A stretch of 64,000 nucleotides of DNA from Heligmosomoides polygyrus polygyrus (taxonomy: Eukaryota; Nematoda; Chromadorea; Rhabditida; Heligmosomidae), in contig OX377205.1 of the NCBI GenBank assembly GCA_947396885.1, positions 21,129,407-21,193,406 on the forward strand, given 5' to 3'. Shown here one piece after another: positions 40,592 through 53,263 of the stretch. The position numbers and the translations under genes were made by a program. Under the pieces are notes generated by a model. That model did not search any database. It was not told where the DNA came from and was given only the letters and a program-made list of their open reading frames with translations. Each line of letters starts with the position of its first letter. Position 1 is the stretch's first letter.

Positions 40592-42711
40592 GAGGCCGGA
40601 TTCATGATTGGCAAGGTTAAAGATGAAAAAGTTCACTCAGTGAAGATAGTGGGTGGAGAGTAAGTTTGGTATTCATGAACAGCTTAACAGCCTAGTCATT
40701 TCAAGGAAAAAATTCGTTGCGCGGTTCATCCAGTGACGAGCATTTCGATTCACTTCAAGATTTAATTGTAGACTTCTTTTCTAACCAGTAGATTACATTA
40801 CAGTAGTTAGTGGAAGCCCTCGAAGAATAATTATTCCTTAGACGCTTATTTGTAATGGGACATGTGTACTTTTAGCGAAACAGCGTTTCTTAGCCAAAAA
40901 ATATTAGCAACCCCAGAAACAGAAAATTTTTACGCGCTTATGGGAAGGAGAAAAGAATCTCATCTAGCACTGTGGTTTACAATGATACAAAGATAATGCA
41001 ATATACTTGGAGTATATTTATTCTTCAACTAGAATATATATTTCGATCTATATTTCAACACACTTCGCTTTGACTAACAGCATAAGGCTTATGTTTAGGA
41101 TCGATTATTGTTGTTTTGTTGCTTCAGAACTAAAAACAATAGAGTTTTGTGTGGAATAGGGTCCTTGACGATTGCATAAAGAACTGCTCACGAATGAACC
41201 TCACTAGATAAAACTTACCCACTGATAAGCTTGCTTAGCGTGGATGATGGGTGAAGGATAGATTTGGTATTCATATGATTGGGTAGCGCTATCTCTGGAT
41301 ACTGCCTACATTTCGAACTGATCATATAAATGTCGAAGGGCTAACGAAGATCTTGAATTATCTGAATAAGTTTCGCTTCATATTTTACCTATTTAAGTGG
41401 TTGTAGCAGCTCCCAACTACCATGGACATATAGGAACTTCTCTAGTCGAAGGAGTGCACGGCTAGAAAAGGGAAACAAACACAAACAGGTGGCCTGCCCA
41501 GACCAGAAAATTGAAAACAAAGGGAGGTGACCTCTCGTAGATTCGCTCGCTGTGTATTCTCTGTAAAATGTTCTTTCTATTTTACCCTCCTTGTCAAATA
41601 AGTGTCCACTAGGACAGACCCAACATTTAGGCCTATGTGTAACTTCATTTCAACGTTCGTGCTTACCTGATGCCGATAACTTCACGCGCCGGATCAGATA
41701 GAAATAAAGGACCCGTCACTATGCAGGTTAGGGGAGGGCACTTACCCGTAGTTGCGAATTTTTTTTAATGTACAGCTCAAAGTACACCATAAGCTGGTTT
41801 ACCTCGGCTCTAGGATTCAGCTAGATTATGAATCTAAATAGCAAGAAAAAGAAGCACAAAAAGTTGTCGTCACGCGTCCCCCACCTCCCGTTATTGAACG
41901 ACATCCTGCATAATATTTTTGAATTGTAGGAGAGGTGTGCGTAAAAAATAGAATTTGCAAAGCATTTAGGGCTAACTTAGCAACTGTCGAGTCGTAGCGT
42001 TTTCTTCCCTTTACTCGATAATTAGATATAATATTATGTAGGTATATGTAATAGAATATATAGTAGTATATATAATAGCACATATATAATAGAGTATATA
42101 GTAGCATATATAGTGTATATAATAGATATAATTGGAAACAGATAATTAGATAGATAGTTTAAAGAATTGCCGTTCGAGGAAAACGAAGCGATTGGCCGGG
42201 TTATGCTTAAGCTGGAGACGTTATTCTGGCGGATCAGGTCGAGTACGATAGGACTGTTCAAGAGTTTATTATTGGACGATATTTCGCATAACATTTTTAA
42301 ATTGTGGATAATAAACAATTGTTCCCAGACGTAGTTGAATCAGATATATTGGGAATTGGGTCTAAAGACGAAATCGTGGAAAAGAATGGGATTAAAAACA
42401 AAATCAGCAACACTATTCTGTTTGGTAAGGGCTCTATCCCATCTCTAGAGTCGGGTAGAGTTTTTCACTACCATTACTCTAAATCGGTTTTCATGAATAC
42501 TGAGTAGCGCATAAAATTTTACCCCTCACCCTCGTCGACCTCTAAATGTTTGGTTATCAGCTTGGAATAAACGGTGATAATAGCTATCAATCGCTAAATG
42601 ATAAATGTCTACCCTGCCCTTCACCCACCGCTTCACTCTTGTGAATTATAGGAAATGCTCAAATTTCTATCCCGCATAACCCAGGGTAAACTCAATCATG
42701 AATCCGGCCTC
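40592..42711. mobile_element. 2.12 kb non-autonomous DNA transposon with 19-bp perfect TIRs
   Basis: Both ends read GAGGCCGGATTCATGATTG (left at 40,592; right as its complement ending 42,711). It interrupts gypsy 2 between KYHVFQ (ending 42,712) and DGPYYTTYSTTALLIPNPIC (starting 40,591 on minus), so the insertion borders are fixed by the interrupted reading frame. Inside are repeated blocks: TTTGGTATTCATGAA at about 40,664 and TTTGGTATTCATATG at about 41,261, and a CATAA-ATTTTTGAATTGT block at 41,905 and 42,290. No transposase ORF was recognised. No clear target duplication was found, so the superfamily is open. Confidence 0.85.
42040..42130. repeat. AT-rich microsatellite-like tract
   Basis: TATATAATAG and TATATAGTAG units are iterated imperfectly for about 90 bp inside the inserted transposon. 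Confidence 0.85.
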
Positions 42712-43777
42712 TGAAAGACATGGTATTTATCAATGGTGTTCTGAAATTTCTTAAGCGGTTTATCAACTCTTCTTTGAAAAAATCTTAATAGACCGCCACA
42801 TTCGGAATCTTTCTGAGCTTTTTTAATGTGTTCCAAAATGGGTAACAGGTATTGGTGAATCACGCAAACTTTGTTAATTGGGTGGCAACTAAGAAAATCA
42901 CACAAAGTATTGTGCTTCCCTGCTCGATATTCTATAGTAATATCGAACGCTTGTATTGAAATCTGGTATTTGGCCAGGCGGCCTACCAGATATGACCTGT
43001 GCATCAAAGTTAAGAGGTGCGTGATCTGTTACTAGAGTGATTTTCGTGCTTGCTACATACGGATAAAACTGCTTAAGAGCAAAAACTATGGCTAGCGCCT
43101 CCAGTTCGATGACTGCATAGTTTTTCTCGTGGATATTCACTGAACGGCTGCAGTACGCAACTGGGTGTTCAGCGTCGGTTTGCGTATTTTTCTGAAGCAG
43201 ACATGCACCTACTCCCGTGATGGATGCGTCGGTGTGGATTATATATGGGCGACCAAAATATGGCGACACTGGAGCTTGGTCAAGCGCCTGTATTAGGTCC
43301 GAAAACAAAGCTTGGTGATCTATGGTCCAAACAAAAGGGGTGTTCTTACATAGAAGAGCGTTCAGTGGTTCCGCGATGATTGGAAAACGCGGTATAAACG
43401 GACGAAAGTACAAGGCTGCGTCTATGAAAGATTTAACAGCTTTCGCGTTCGTGGGTTGGGGTATCTGCGCGATACTAGATACCTTTTCTGGGTTTGGTCT
43501 AGTAGATCCAGATTTGCTTATTAGAACTCCCAGATACTGGATTTCAGTTTCGAAAAAAGAGCATTTGTCCGGTGTCAGCTTCATGCCAAAGTCCTGGATG
43601 CGGTGAAAAACTTCTTTCAAATCGCGCATATGGTATGGTTAAGCTAGCGATAATGATATCGTCTATGTACGCAAAACAGCAGGATCTTAATTCTCGTATT
43701 AGGTTGTTAGCTACCTGCTGAAAGGTGGCAGGTGCTCGCGCGTGGCATGCAATAGGTCTCGTTTTCTGTGATTGCAT
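42712..43777 (-). pseudogene. gypsy 2 reverse transcriptase and RNase H
   Basis: At 43,777-43,640: APATFQQVANNLIREL and CFAYIDDIIIAS with the catalytic YIDD. After a frameshift near 43,630: FGMKLTPDKCSFFETEIQYL, GVLISKSGSTRPNPEKVSSI and the RNase H block YIIHTDASITGVGACLLQKN, YAVIELEALAIVFALKQFYP, TLVTDHAPL. A second shift precedes LVGRLAKYQISIQAFDITIE and YRAGKHNTLCDFLS. Gene order and motifs are those of Ty3/gypsy. Confidence 0.88.
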
Positions 43778-43858
43778 TTACTTTCCTGTAGTCCACTGTA
43801 AAATGCCATTGCTCTTCCTTAGAGCCTTTCTTTACTAGAACAATTAGGACGATTAGAA

Positions 43859-43906
43859 CGCCTTATAGAACCCAGTACTTACTTGTACTAGGCTCTATAA
43901 GGCGTG
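43859..43906. repeat. 48-bp imperfect palindrome in gypsy 2 RT
   Basis: CGCCTTATAGAACCCAGTAC and its near reverse complement GTACTAGGCTCTATAAGGCG flank a six-base loop. It is not expected in a gypsy RT coding sequence and interrupts it, so it is a local duplication-inversion. Confidence 0.75.
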
Positions 43907-45245
43907 TTTTAAGCAGTTCCTTGATTTGTCGCGAAATTTCGTTCCGTTTTTCTAACGGGACGCGATAGGGTTTTTGATTAGGTACTTTAGAATGTGGAAC
44001 AAATTTAATTTTGTGAGTTATTGGACCGTTATACATGCCCAAATTTCCGTCTTCGCCTCGAAACCTGAAGTGAATCTGCCGAGCAGATCTACGAAATGAT
44101 AAAACCGTGCTGAATCGAGTATGTCCCGATTAATTCGAACTTGTTCGCTTAGCGGAGGAACCTTGTCGTGCGTTGAAAAATACGGAAGGGTGCTGTAACG
44201 TCCGCTTCTGGTGGCACATACGCACTTACTTCTTGTGGAAAGCTATTGTTGTTCTCAACTTGATTATTCGGAAATGTTGCGAAAACAGGGTTCCATTGCA
44301 TGTTTGAACCTATAGGCTAGCCGTAGCTATGGATGTTTTACATGTAAAAGAGGTCGCAAAAGGACTGGAGTTAAAAATGCGAAGTAGAATGGTACCTTCT
44401 ATTCCTGGGCAACACAAAGCTTTTCCTATGCAGATTCCTCTGGAAGCAGAAGGTGTAAGTTATCGCAAATGAAAAAATCCCAAGATGGCGGAATGTTCTG
44501 TTTTATAGTCCCTAGAACAAGATTATCTGAATTTAGTTGTAGTTTTACAGGGTTTTTGTAGAAAGACTGGTATTGAAGAAAGTGGAATTCCGGCTGGAAT
44601 GAGTCAATCATATTGACCGGCGTTTCGTTAAAAAACTTTCCTTGTTGAGTAACCGATCGAAATTTTACTAGAAATGAAATTAATTACGTCATTGCCTAAA
44701 ATGACGTTCGATGAGCTTACGGATGACACATAAATTTATGTCTTATTTGCTTCTGTGAAAGCTAGTTGGCACTGAAAGAGTTTTGTTTGATAGGGCACCG
44801 CCGGTACTGAACTTCTCTTAGATATTTGAAATTCTAGGGGGTACTAGAACCTTTCAGCCATTTCTACGAGGGACAATTTGCCAGAGGAGAGATGAGCCTA
44901 CGTTTTATAGCTACTGGGCTACTAGAGCGGCAAGAGATATTAGACAAGGATGAATTGTGAATCCTAACCTCACTGCACTCCGAATAGGATTACTGTGATT
45001 CTAATTCAGCGGCATCGCTACTACAATCCATAAACTGTATTTTTAACCGAACTAGGAGGAGAAGAGAAAAAAAATTCGTAATAAATGGAAAATTTTAAAG
45101 GATTTAATATTTTCTTTAATTAAGTAAAAAATTACGCTTTTAAGAATCTCATTGTAAGATACCTAGAGAGAGAGCATGAGGAAGTGGCTCTTAAAAGTGA
45201 CACAGAGCGACAAGAGCGATAGAGAAGAAAGAAAAAATCCTATGT

Positions 45246-45461
45246 TCATTTCAAACTTTCTCGAAAAACTATGTAGCCATCAGAATGCCGAAGAATGGAA
45301 CTTACGGCAACTCGGCGACAGTCCTTGATGGAGAAGTCGTTGATCGTTCTGGGCGAGTGGGGCTGCGCGATGATGAAGTCTCCGGAGCGGGTCAGCCAGT
45401 CGACTGCGGGTTGAGTGAATGGCAATAAGAAGTTGGGTCCTTTTAAGGGTTTCTTTGGCAA
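45246..45461 (-). CDS. Right-arm copy of the unknown 71-codon ORF
   Basis: Same length and frame as the ORF at 14,666-14,881 with two residue differences (FTQP for FTQS, DCRR for DRRR). Being intact in both arms, while neighbouring retroelement frames are broken, makes it worth noting; function unknown. Confidence 0.35.
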   Translation of the reverse strand: MPKKPLKGPNFLLPFTQPAVDWLTRSGDFIIAQPHSPRTINDFSIKDCRRVAVSSILRHSDGYIVFRESLK

Positions 45462-46031
45462 GCTTGCTATCTCTGAGGAAGGCTTGCTATCTGTAACGGT
45501 CGTTTATGGTTGCTTAGAAGTGCTCCCGTATGCCGCGGAGGTCACCGATTGCGTGGGCTGTGTTTGCCAAGATGCTTCTGCTGGTTCTCATATTGACCGT
45601 TTGCTTCTTTCCCTATTCAGATAAGGTACTGGGCTGCTCCTATCAAAATTAAGAGCCTAAAGTACTCGTGGGACAATTGTAAAAATGTATGTCTTAGCCA
45701 GGATTCTAACCTTCGAGTCGCTCTTGGTGCCGCGAACGAGGCCCACTACGCCACAGAGACATATATGTTTTTTCAAGTGCCTCGACAGTAAGTGGGACTA
45801 AGCAAAAAAATTTCGTGATTCGAGCCCCCAGCCGCTCCTCGGCTGTCTCTCTTCGCACTGCGCCGTGAGGGTCGCATTTCCGTCTGAGGCCGTTCTCTGA
45901 CGGAATGTGATAATTTTTTGGAATTAAATAGCGATTTAATTGATGAATTTCTCCAGCCCTCTGTCGACTTTCCCTGATGGTTCTCCTCCATTGTACCCTC
46001 TTCTCAGAGTTACTTGGGCTCTGAAAGCTGA

Positions 46032-46126
46032 CAAAATCCTAAATTGTTAGAACAGTGCTTCAACGAGTTGATTTTCTGTTGAAAATCCTAAATTGTTAGA
46101 ACAGTGCTTCAACGAGTTGATTTTCT
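46032..46126. repeat. Tandem duplication specific to the right arm
   Basis: AAATCCTAAATTGTTAGAAC...GTTGATTTTCTG occurs twice in a row with a period of about 50 bp. The left arm has a single copy (about 14,055-14,095), so the duplication arose after the arms separated. Confidence 0.85.
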
Positions 46127-47354
46127 GGACAAAAAAAGTCATTTTGGTTGAGAAATTCTAAAGAACTATTTATGTGTTGTGGTGAAGACAGAACGTAGGG
46201 ATTTGGTTGGAAAAATCGGTGGTGGCGTACCTGCGGTGAGAAGGCGTCCAGATATTGGTTTTTCCCAACGATTGGGATTTTAGCGCCCCATGGTTTACTG
46301 AAGGCGGCGCGTCTTACCGATAACGGTCGGCGGTTCGGATCCCCTGTGAGGCAAAAGTTTTGTCTTGCTTCTCCTGCCCTATATCGAATCCTGGAAGGTA
46401 AATTTGAGACTTCTGAGTGGAGCAAATCGGCTGGCGGGAAGAATTGCCAGACGGAAGTAGGATTCAATAAAACTCTTGGTCGTGTTGCCTATATCCTTAC
46501 CTACTGCTCACAAATCTTTCGGAGAACCTTGTGGGTTACTCAAGAATACTTACCTCGTTCTATGAAGCGGTGCAAATAAGTCTTGGATGCTGGTCAACAT
46601 CAGTAAGGGAGTGCCCTACGCAACTGAACTATTCGTAGGCTATGAATGGCCATGGCTCAGCAGATTCCTCGCTTCTACAGGAAACCTGACGCCATTTCTT
46701 CCCCAAATTTCTAGCAAAATCCTAACTTGAGACCTTTTGTCGCCTAACCTGTACCTTTCATCCCGTTGAAGCTAACCGGCAAGGGGAGCTTCTCACCCTC
46801 CTATGGATGTCGATGCGAATCGCGAGGGAAACCGCGGTGGTGTGGAGATGTACGTCACTCCTTTTCAAAGGACCATGGGGTCATCCGACCCTGGTCCCTC
46901 TGTTTAATAAAGATAATGCATAACGAATGTTGTTCTGTGATTCAGTGTTACCTCCATGGGGGTCTTCTTGCGTGCTTGTGTTGCCGCAATCTCTAAGCGG
47001 TGGTTAGTTAGTGGGTCATGTGTGCCCACCACAGTCGTCGGTACAGCGCTATCTCACGGAGCATGGCCTATGGACTGCTAGCGGGTCACAGCGTAGACGG
47101 ACAGCCCTATCTTCCCTTTTTTTGTTTGCCAAGGCCTTTGGCTTTTAGTTTTACGTCGACTAATTGGCGAGAGTCCCATTTCACTTTTTGACAAAAAGAA
47201 AATTAATATAAAAATAAATGTACTAAATATTGGGAAGCTGTAGGCGATCGAAATCTGCCCAATCGACCCTAGCTGTCGGAATATAAAAATTAACATTAAG
47301 GAAAAATGTTTTCAAAACAAAAGGAAAAAATCGATTTCGTATCCTGGCCCTAGC

Positions 47355-47440
47355 GTGTCGCTCTCTCGGCGTTTACGCTACATCGGCGTTCCCCGTTTCT
47401 CGGCGTTCTGCGTCTCGGCGTTTACGTCTCTCGGCGACCT
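47355..47440. repeat. CTCGGCG-containing short tandem array, expanded in right arm
   Basis: Units like CTCTCGGCGTTTACG occur about five times here; the left arm (12,772-12,825) has about three. The copy-number difference is a post-duplication change. Confidence 0.75.
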
Positions 47441-47929
47441 AACTAGTGGCACAAGCACAAGAACCTTGTGTCCAGAAAAAAAAATATATATATATTCAAA
47501 AAAATCGTGAAATGTGGAATCTCTTCGCCTGGACTATTGATAAAATATAAATGAAAAAGATTTGGCTGAACTGAACTGAACTGAATTGGTAAGCATTGAT
47601 TTTTAGGGGCTATTTTTATTTTATTTTTTCTATTCTTACCAAGTATATTACAAAAAAATTCTATCCCTTGCAATGCATAGAAAGAGTCATCCGACTATGT
47701 TGAAATACTCACCCATCCGGTCGTAGACATCGGTCGTCGGGTGCCAGCAGGGTGTGGGGGATAATGAGGGGTAATTAGCGATCGCTCAGTTAATCGAAAT
47801 TGGAAAAAACAAAATTAATCTAGAATTTAAAGAAATCTCCCGGGACGTCCACATCAAGTTACAGGTCAATTACTCCTCACTTGAATCATCCTACGGAGTT
47901 CTATTCTATTCCTAGATTACAGAACACAC

Positions 47930-48210
47930 TATTCAGTATGTAGATTTATTAGTATCACACTGTATGGTGAAAGAGGGGAAGAGGAGTGACGTGGGTGAGA
48001 GGGCTGGCCTACCCTTTCACGGGAGGCTGACGGTACCAGATGACTCCTCTGGAGTGGGTGGCGTAGACGTGACTGTCGGTGGCGTAGCCCGGTGTCGCTA
48101 TCTTGCAGCACGGCATTGTATCGGTAAAAGGGTGTCGTCGTTCAGGGTACGGATTGGGTGTAATCCGACAGACTGCAATGTTCCTTTCAGCGGCAGGGGA
48201 ATGGTGGCGC
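47930..48210 (-). repeat. Dispersed repeat 'X' (right-arm copy)
   Basis: Reverse complement of 12,000-12,290: GGCTGACGGTACCAGATGAC, CGTGACTGTCGGTGGCGTAG and the ATTAGTATCACACTGTATGG end. The AATAAA and hairpin are mutated relative to the left arm. Confidence 0.65.
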
Positions 48211-49249
48211 AATCACAGCCGTGTACTCTTATCCAGAGCCATCTCCTTGTGTACCATCTGAAAGACTCCAACATACGATCGATAAGCGTGGTGATTTTCA
48301 ATTACAGTGTGGTCGATTGTGTGCTTCGTATTACACACAAAGTCTACGTCGTATTTTTGGGGGCGGCCGAAGCGGTGAGGGAACGGTTACAGGCAAATTA
48401 TCACGAATCTAGTCAAGTCCGATTAGAAAGGGAACGACTCGCCGAAAGTCCGTCCTTGTTCCTTGTCGCCGCCGAACAGCCGAATATTCCTTGTCGCCGT
48501 TGAACAGTCGAATACCAGAATGGGCTATAGTTCCCTGATGCAGTCGTCCTCGAAGAATGTTATCGAATCCGAAACAGACGAAGTAGTCGTAGCAGGAGTC
48601 CTACGGTCGTTCAAGAAGTAGAAGCAATAAGAGAAGTCTTGGGCCCTCTTCGAATTTCATCACTAGCGCCGCACCCGCCTTTTCCACTCGGGACCTCCTC
48701 CTCTTGTGCGTCTCTTTTCCCTTTAAAGCTTGTGTTGGAGCGCCTTTTTTGTCGTTGTCCTGGTCGTCCCCAGTCCATTTTCTTAGTTTTTAGTAACAAA
48801 ACACAACAAAGGAAAAATTAGGTCACGCCTAGTCGTGATAATGTCTGTCTATGCATTTTTTCGAATGAATCTGAAAATTTTGAGCGCAATCTTCATTGAG
48901 TCTGCGTCAAAGCAGATGTGCCCTTTGCAACGTAGCCTTATTTTTGTGACCAGGTCTATGTCGTAGCTGCGGAGAATGCTACAAGCAAATCAGGCGGTCC
49001 ATATGTTTCCAAATTCTTCTTGAGCAGCGGCGTCAGGGAATTGTATGCCTTCAGTGTCTTCGAGATTGGCACTCTCGACGCAGTCATCGGCACACATGAA
49101 CAGTACGTGTCCTTTTTCGAGAAGACTGAGCAGCGCCGCTCATCTGGAATAACCTTCTGATATTTCACATACGTTTGCGTTTCAGTGGCACCTTTTCTAC
49201 CCTATCTCCTGCCAGTTTGTGTGTCAACCCTTTCGTTGAAAATATAGTC

Positions 49250-50990
49250 AAGCACTACCGGAAGCATGCCAAACTGTATTCTCAGGCTCTGTATTCTTGT
49301 CTAGCCTTGTGACCAGGGCTGAATTGTCACTGGTTTCTAATACCCTGAATGGTCGTGCCCATTCCATCATAATTTTTGGTTGGGTATTCCTGTTCTTTTT
49401 TTTTGGGTGCGAGAGCATATACACACTCTATCCCCACCCTTTGGTGCCGTCCTACCTCTGCTTTATTATGTTTGTTATACTGTTGTTTTCCTTCTGAACG
49501 CGAGTATTGTACTGTCTCACATGTTCATGGACTTCTGCTATTCGATGCGACAACTCCGTTTTATAGTCATAGATATCCTTGTCTAGCAAATACCATGACT
49601 ATGCTGCATTACTGATGATATTTGATCGGAAGTTGGGGCTCTTCCATGCTATACAAAAAGGTCTTTCCCCTTCGCTGAGTGTGGAGTGTGCTGCATGGCA
49701 TTAAGCAGAAAAGAAGGCATATGTCCTCCTCAACCGGCGCCGTTGTCGTCTTTCTTAGCATTGTCAGGATCGCCCCACTTAACCTTTGTTTGCTCCTTTG
49801 TTCCTGGGATTGTACCCATTAGTCCCACTGTGCTTAATTTCGCTGATTTCCATGATTTCTTTCATCCCAGCGGCATTACCCCGCCACCTGAGGGTTTGTG
49901 CTACTGTGCGCTCTGGCCTGCCAGACACGGGACATGCAGCGGCATATTTTGAAAACAAATCTATGACGGTGACACCTTACCTAATTCATCTAATTGTCAT
50001 GCTTAATTGCAGGATGTCGACTCCAATTACGCCGAAAAGACCATTTGTCACTAAAGGTTGAAGAAGCATAACAATGATCTGCTCAGGGTTGTGGATAAAG
50101 CATTTTTGGCAGCTTTAACCCACTTGCGAACATCCTGTGACATATTCAGCTAAATCACTTGTTTCGACAGTTTCTTTAGCAGCATTGCGCACTAAAGTGT
50201 CCACTGAGTTGCCCTATGTGGGCTACATGAAGAGTTAGGTAACCAGAGTTTTCCAGAACAACGAAAAATAAGGGTCCAACTTCATGATACACATCAATTC
50301 TCGATTTTCTATTTCGAAGCTCATACGCGCTGGAAATCTGGACCATGCGATTCGCATTATCCCTTTTGATTTTCCACTTTCGGTACATTCTATCACTTTT
50401 CCAAACCCAGGATCTCTTTCCAGTCTCTCCAGAACCAATTAGTTTTTTTCTGCCACTCGTACCGAGTTCGCTCATTATTCTCTCCTTCTAGTAACTGCAA
50501 ATCTTCGCTAGCAATCTGTTGTGTCAAAGCGTCTTACTCTGCACATAGAGTTAATTCTTAGATTGCACCGTTGTACTTCTAACGACTACCAGAGCACTAC
50601 ACTGACCCATTATTTCTTTGAAAAAGTGCCGTAAGGAATTGATGGTCCGTCATAGCCATTGCTCGTAATATATAGATTTACATGTGAAATCTTCTTATAG
50701 CAATTAATACTGCCAGCACCTCTAAGTCAGTCTCGTGGCAGCACCTCTCTGCTCAACGTAAAAACTTGGACGCGAAGAAAATTGGGTGGAGATTTCCATC
50801 TTTCCCCTCCTACGATAACACTGCGCCCAGTCACCTGGTCTATGCGTCCGTGCATATTATGAATTTTCCTTATTCCTTTCTCATAGTTTCTTTGTCCGGC
50901 TGAGCTAGCACTGGTGCACCACAAATCGTCTGCTTCAATTTTACGAAAGCCTTTTCATGTTCTTCATCCATGTCCATTTCGCTTTTTCTG
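49250..50990 (-). mobile_element. gypsy pol remnant (right-arm copy)
   Basis: Mirror of 9,170-10,960: VIECTESGKSKGIMRIAWSR and ENRELMCIMKLDP precede YLTLHVAHIGQLSGHFSAQC (zinc-binding domain), with the C-terminal module toward 49,300. It has its own stops and shifts, different from the left copy in places, so the two have decayed independently. Confidence 0.82.
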
Positions 50991-51289
50991 AAATCAACCT
51001 AAAATGACACCCTGCCCTAAGCCGTGCCCTTACTTGCGGCACTTTCTAGTCTACAACCGTCTTCTACCTTTTATTGTATGTAGCATTGATCCTTTAAACC
51101 TACGAATGGTGCGGTTCGGTTTCCCAGTAATTATATTCAAGAGCTTTACCCCGTGACTTATACGAACACTACAGTCAGGTACGATACGAAACGATATGCA
51201 TGGCGCAATCACTTCACAGCACAGTTTATTGGACTACAAAATATAATGAACTCGAACTATTCCTGAAGCTGAAAATAATAATCATTGAA

Positions 51290-51700
51290 TAATATCATTC
51301 AAGCAAGCGGGCTCTTTTTGGGGGCACTTTGTTTTTAGCCTCGAGGATAATTATTCTAATTAAAAATTGCTTTAAATTTCTCAAGACAGCAATTTGTGGA
51401 AAGTGTTCAACTTAAGCTGGAAGTTATATTGTAACTATATTCAAAGGCTCCACCCACCGATTTATACGTACACCAAAGAAGGGCACGGTACGATAAAAGT
51501 ATGTTTCAAAAAAAATAATGATAGTCAATATCGGACATAATAGAAATAGAATGGTGCGATCCGGAAGTCGGATCGTGAAGATGTCCACGATGGAGTCAGG
51601 AAAGTAAGTAACAGATGTGGGCGTCTACGCGGGAAGTCGCCCTCCTTTTATACCGCTGAGATAATCGATCTGGCACCCTTCCCCGCGCAGTGATCTCTTG
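51290..51700 (-). repeat. LTR-like unit (right-arm copy, best TATA box)
   Basis: The minus strand has CTGCAAGAGATCACTGCGCG at the start and GCGGTATAAAAGGAGG, a good TATA box, then the shared GATCCGAC...TATTTCTATT block and the GAGGCTAAAAACAAAGTGCC end. It lies just upstream of the gypsy remnant in transcription direction. Confidence 0.65.
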
Positions 51701-51949
51701 CAGTGCGCGTACCGACAATATCATTTCTTTTCACTGTGACAGTGTAGACAGTGACAATATCATTTCTTTTTCCTTTTTTGTGACATATCCTTCACACCTG
51801 GGCGCATGGAGCGCTGTTGGTGGAGATGACGCGCACCCGATTTCATATGGATTTCCCGTTCAGTTCAATGAAGACTTCCCTTTCCGCGGAAAGTGAATTG
51901 GTATAAAACACGTCTAGAATAGGTAAAACATTATCATACCCACCGGCTG

Positions 51950-52085
51950 GTCATTATAAGCAATTGTATAGGCCAACGACGCATTCAAATTGTCTCCACG
52001 ATAGCACATAGAGGTAAAGTGCGTAGCGCGTTCCAGAAGGGATTGCAATACCATATTTAATTCTTTTATCCTTTATTCTTAGCGT
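51950..52085 (+). repeat. Degenerate SINE fragment (right-arm copy)
   Basis: Mirror of 8,137-8,240. It retains the tail-like TTATCCTTTATTC at about 52,065-52,080, which links it to the SINE family at 25,853 and 32,153. Confidence 0.6.
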
Positions 52086-53263
52086 TGCTATCGCGTGTAT
52101 CTTGTTCTCATTCTTCTGATGTAAGAATAAGAGGATAGAAGTTGACATTTTTCTATTTCTTTTTCTTTGCGGCATGCGCCACTCACCTGCTTCTAAGAAA
52201 TATTCTGAAGCAATTTGAGTTAGGTGGTCACCCGTTGAAGAAGTAGTGTTTTATGCTTACCAGACAAATCTAGCCCCAAGTCGCATATCACGTAGATGAA
52301 AGGCTTTGCTTGCGTTGGAGGGACCGCAATCGAGAATCTTTATTCGGGATGCGTTCTACAGCCGGAACCTCCTCTCCTCTGCGTTACCTCGCGCCTAGCA
52401 CTTTTCAGGCCATCTTGGAATAGAATAAAAGGCAGATAAACATAACATCAATTTTTAATCTTTGACGTTATCATTACTAGCAGGCTTTTGTCAGACCGAT
52501 TACCTTTAGGTACGATGGAATCCTCTTCGCAATCAAGCGCGTCGGTCGAACGTTGTGATTGTGACCAGGGGAAATATTCGCAATAAACTATTAACCGTGA
52601 TATGAACATGAACCACATTGAGCTGAAAACAGACTTCGGGAAAACAGTATTTTCATTTACGTAAATCTTGTTAAAAACTCCTGTGCAGAGAGTGTTAAGA
52701 ACAAACGTACATTACGTACACTTTTTGAATATGATCAAAATTTATATTCTTGTAACCGTATTGTACTTCCTTAGGTATATACTAAAGTGCTCCAACACAA
52801 AGAATTTTTCGCGTGAAGATATTGTGCCGTTCATCCATCGAGAACCACTGAGTTTTGTGCTGCTGAAGATCTGTGAGATTTTGAGTACTTTTTGCGCATA
52901 GATCTGCATCTGCTTCTATTGCAGTATTTACTTGCTTGATAATTTAATTGATACGAAGTGCAGCATTTTGGCGTATTTGGTCTACCGTTGTTGCTGTTTT
53001 GAAAATTTTACTTGAAAGAAGCAATGGCATCATTGCGGTAGACATAATCAGGTGTGCACATTTAGGCGATCATTTAAAGAAAACAGCACTTATCGTTTAA
53101 ATCTGGCTTAACGACTAGACTCTTAAATTCTTAGAAATTTTTCGAAACCTATAGCGGATTGTTTTCTCAATAAGTTCATAGTATCACTTTTCCTTTTAGA
53201 CCTTTGGTATGCTCCCGCGTCCCGCCTACGACATGAACAAAAGCAATCCGTTCTAGCACAGAA

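Larger units (their letters stand above)
39434..44455 (-). mobile_element. Ty3/gypsy retrotransposon 2, split by a 2.1 kb insertion
   Basis: On the minus strand, RT (about 43,980-43,545), RNase H (43,250-42,900), spacer, zinc-binding integrase domain (about 42,720-42,712 then 40,591-40,404), integrase core (40,403-39,890) and C-terminus (39,888-39,472) occur in order. The piece at 40,592-42,711 is foreign. Several frameshifts (about 43,630, about 43,000, about 39,870) show it is dead. The upstream part (44,456 and beyond) continues into the right arm of the inverted repeat, so element and arm share a border region. Confidence 0.88.

Noticed and set aside
15877..44455. Idea that the whole spacer is an older, larger palindrome
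   Set aside because: Only the RTE pair is mirrored; mariner, SINE, Penelope and gypsy pieces have no inverted partners at matching positions.
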